A stretch of DNA of 6,260 bases from NCBI GenBank assembly GCA_964584125.1, contig CAZOYP010000107.1, forward strand, positions 1-6,260, read 5' to 3'. Positions 5,626-6,260 of the stretch are shown here, in pieces. The position numbers were made by a program, and so were the translations under genes. Position 1 is the stretch's first letter. Every line of letters starts with the position of its first letter. Under the pieces are notes generated by a model. It had not been told where the DNA came from. It did no database searches and saw only the letters and a program-made list of their open reading frames with translations. This DNA is from Nitromaritima sp964584125 (GTDB lineage: Bacteria > Nitrospinota > Nitrospinia > Nitrospinales > VA-1).

Positions 5626-6260
5626 CTAGTTAAATAATGATTTTAAACTAGAAAGGTTATCTATTAGATAATCAGGTTCGGAATCGTGAAGAAAACCCGG
5701 GTCACCCAGTCCATAGGTAACGCCACAAGTTATAACCCCCGCGTTTTTCCCGGTTTCCACATCTATGGCGCTATCCCCGATCATCAAAACTTGTTTTGCG
5801 GGGTAATTAAACTTTTTCATAAGGAACTGAAGTCCAATTGGATTAGGTTTTTGTTCCTTTAGACGGTCGCCCCCTAGTATCGAATCAAAAGGACTTAGAA
5901 AGTTTAGTGTTTTAAGAATTTTCTCGATAAATGAAATAGGTTTGTTAGACAAGATAGCTTGTTTTTTATTCGAAAAATGCTCCACAATAGCTCTTCCATT
6001 CGGGTAGAGTTTGGTTTTGTCTAATAAGTGATGATTGTAATGTTTTCGAAAAAGAGAAACAGCTGTTTCAGTATCATTACACCCAGAATCTAATAAGGAG
6101 CGAGTCATAAGATTGACCACTCCGCTACCAATATTCCCTCGAATGGTTTCCCGTTTCAAAGATCGAAGGTTCATCTCGGTTAGAGTGAGGTTGACTGCGC
6201 TTGCGATATCTTCGAATGTGTCTACCAAGGTGCCGTCGAAGTCGTAAACAAAAAGAGAAA
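5626..6260 (-). CDS. HAD-family phosphatase, Gph-like (5' end off window)
   Basis: The frame stays open from its TAG at 5628-5626 to the window edge, giving 210 visible residues. A TTG at 6228 is a codon inside the gene and not its start, because the upstream codons read SLFVYDFDGT, the HAD motif I with the nucleophile and acid-base aspartates (visible residues 6 and 8). A small helical cap follows (about 15-90). Motif II is the serine in ILSNKP (104), motif III the lysine in EQKPNP (137), and motif IV is MIGDSAIDVETGKNAG with aspartates 162 and 166. The ending VTYGLGDP...PDYLIDNLSSL is typical of phosphoglycolate phosphatases. Only a few N-terminal residues should be missing against the usual length of about 220. 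The likely reaction is hydrolysis of 2-phosphoglycolate or another small phosphate ester. Because mpl lies next downstream, a MupP-like MurNAc-6-phosphate phosphatase is an alternative that sequence alone cannot exclude. Motifs are intact. Confidence 0.88.
   Translation of the reverse strand, partial: SLFVYDFDGTLVDTFEDIASAVNLTLTEMNLRSLKRETIRGNIGSGVVNLMTRSLLDSGCNDTETAVSLFRKHYNHHLLDKTKLYPNGRAIVEHFSNKKQAILSNKPISFIEKILKTLNFLSPFDSILGGDRLKEQKPNPIGLQFLMKKFNYPAKQVLMIGDSAIDVETGKNAGVITCGVTYGLGDPGFLHDSEPDYLIDNLSSLKSLFN

Noticed and set aside
6226..6228. TTG as start codon of the HAD phosphatase
   Set aside because: The codons upstream of it encode the essential DFDGT motif in the same frame, so the true start is beyond the window edge.

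Overview
This is an AT-rich bacterial chromosomal window. All five recognisable genes lie on the minus strand, so transcription runs from position 6260 towards 1. The Mpl ligase acts on meso-diaminopimelate murein tripeptide and points to a Gram-negative organism. The gene mix (UPF0182 membrane protein, PRX_like1 thioredoxin-fold protein, two radical-SAM-fold proteins) and the low GC would suit a deltaproteobacterium-like or marine low-GC lineage such as SAR324 or Nitrospinota. That placement is a guess; no rRNA or other phylogenetic marker is present. I see no transposase, integrase, tRNA, rRNA, CRISPR array or phage gene.

Layout in transcription order: (1) 6260-5626, a HAD-family phosphatase (Gph-like) whose first few codons lie off the window; (2) a 162-nt gap with a CTGT-N8-ACAG dyad, an AT-rich -10-like hexamer, a strong Shine-Dalgarno followed by a three-codon frame, and then a near-consensus sigma70 promoter that ends almost at the next start codon; (3) 5463-4057, mpl; (4) 27 nt later, 4029-2908, a radical-SAM-like TIM-barrel protein that seems to have lost one cluster cysteine; (5) after 120 nt, 2787-1879, a true radical SAM protein with CX3CX2C and a cysteine-rich, SPASM-like C terminus; (6) after 148 AT-rich nt, 1730-1176, a thioredoxin-fold PRX_like1 protein; (7) 13 nt later, 1162 to the window edge, the membrane N-terminal part of a UPF0182 protein.

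Two compact units can be argued from spacing: mpl plus the degenerate radical-SAM-like gene, and the thioredoxin-like gene plus UPF0182. The HAD phosphatase and Mpl could both serve murein recycling if the HAD protein is MupP-like rather than a phosphoglycolate phosphatase, but this is inference. The functions of both radical-SAM-fold proteins and of UPF0182 cannot be read from the sequence. No defence system, biosynthetic cluster or other clearly new multi-gene system is evident. The points most worth checking are the degenerate radical SAM protein, the predicted leaderless mpl mRNA, and the odd leader region in front of mpl.
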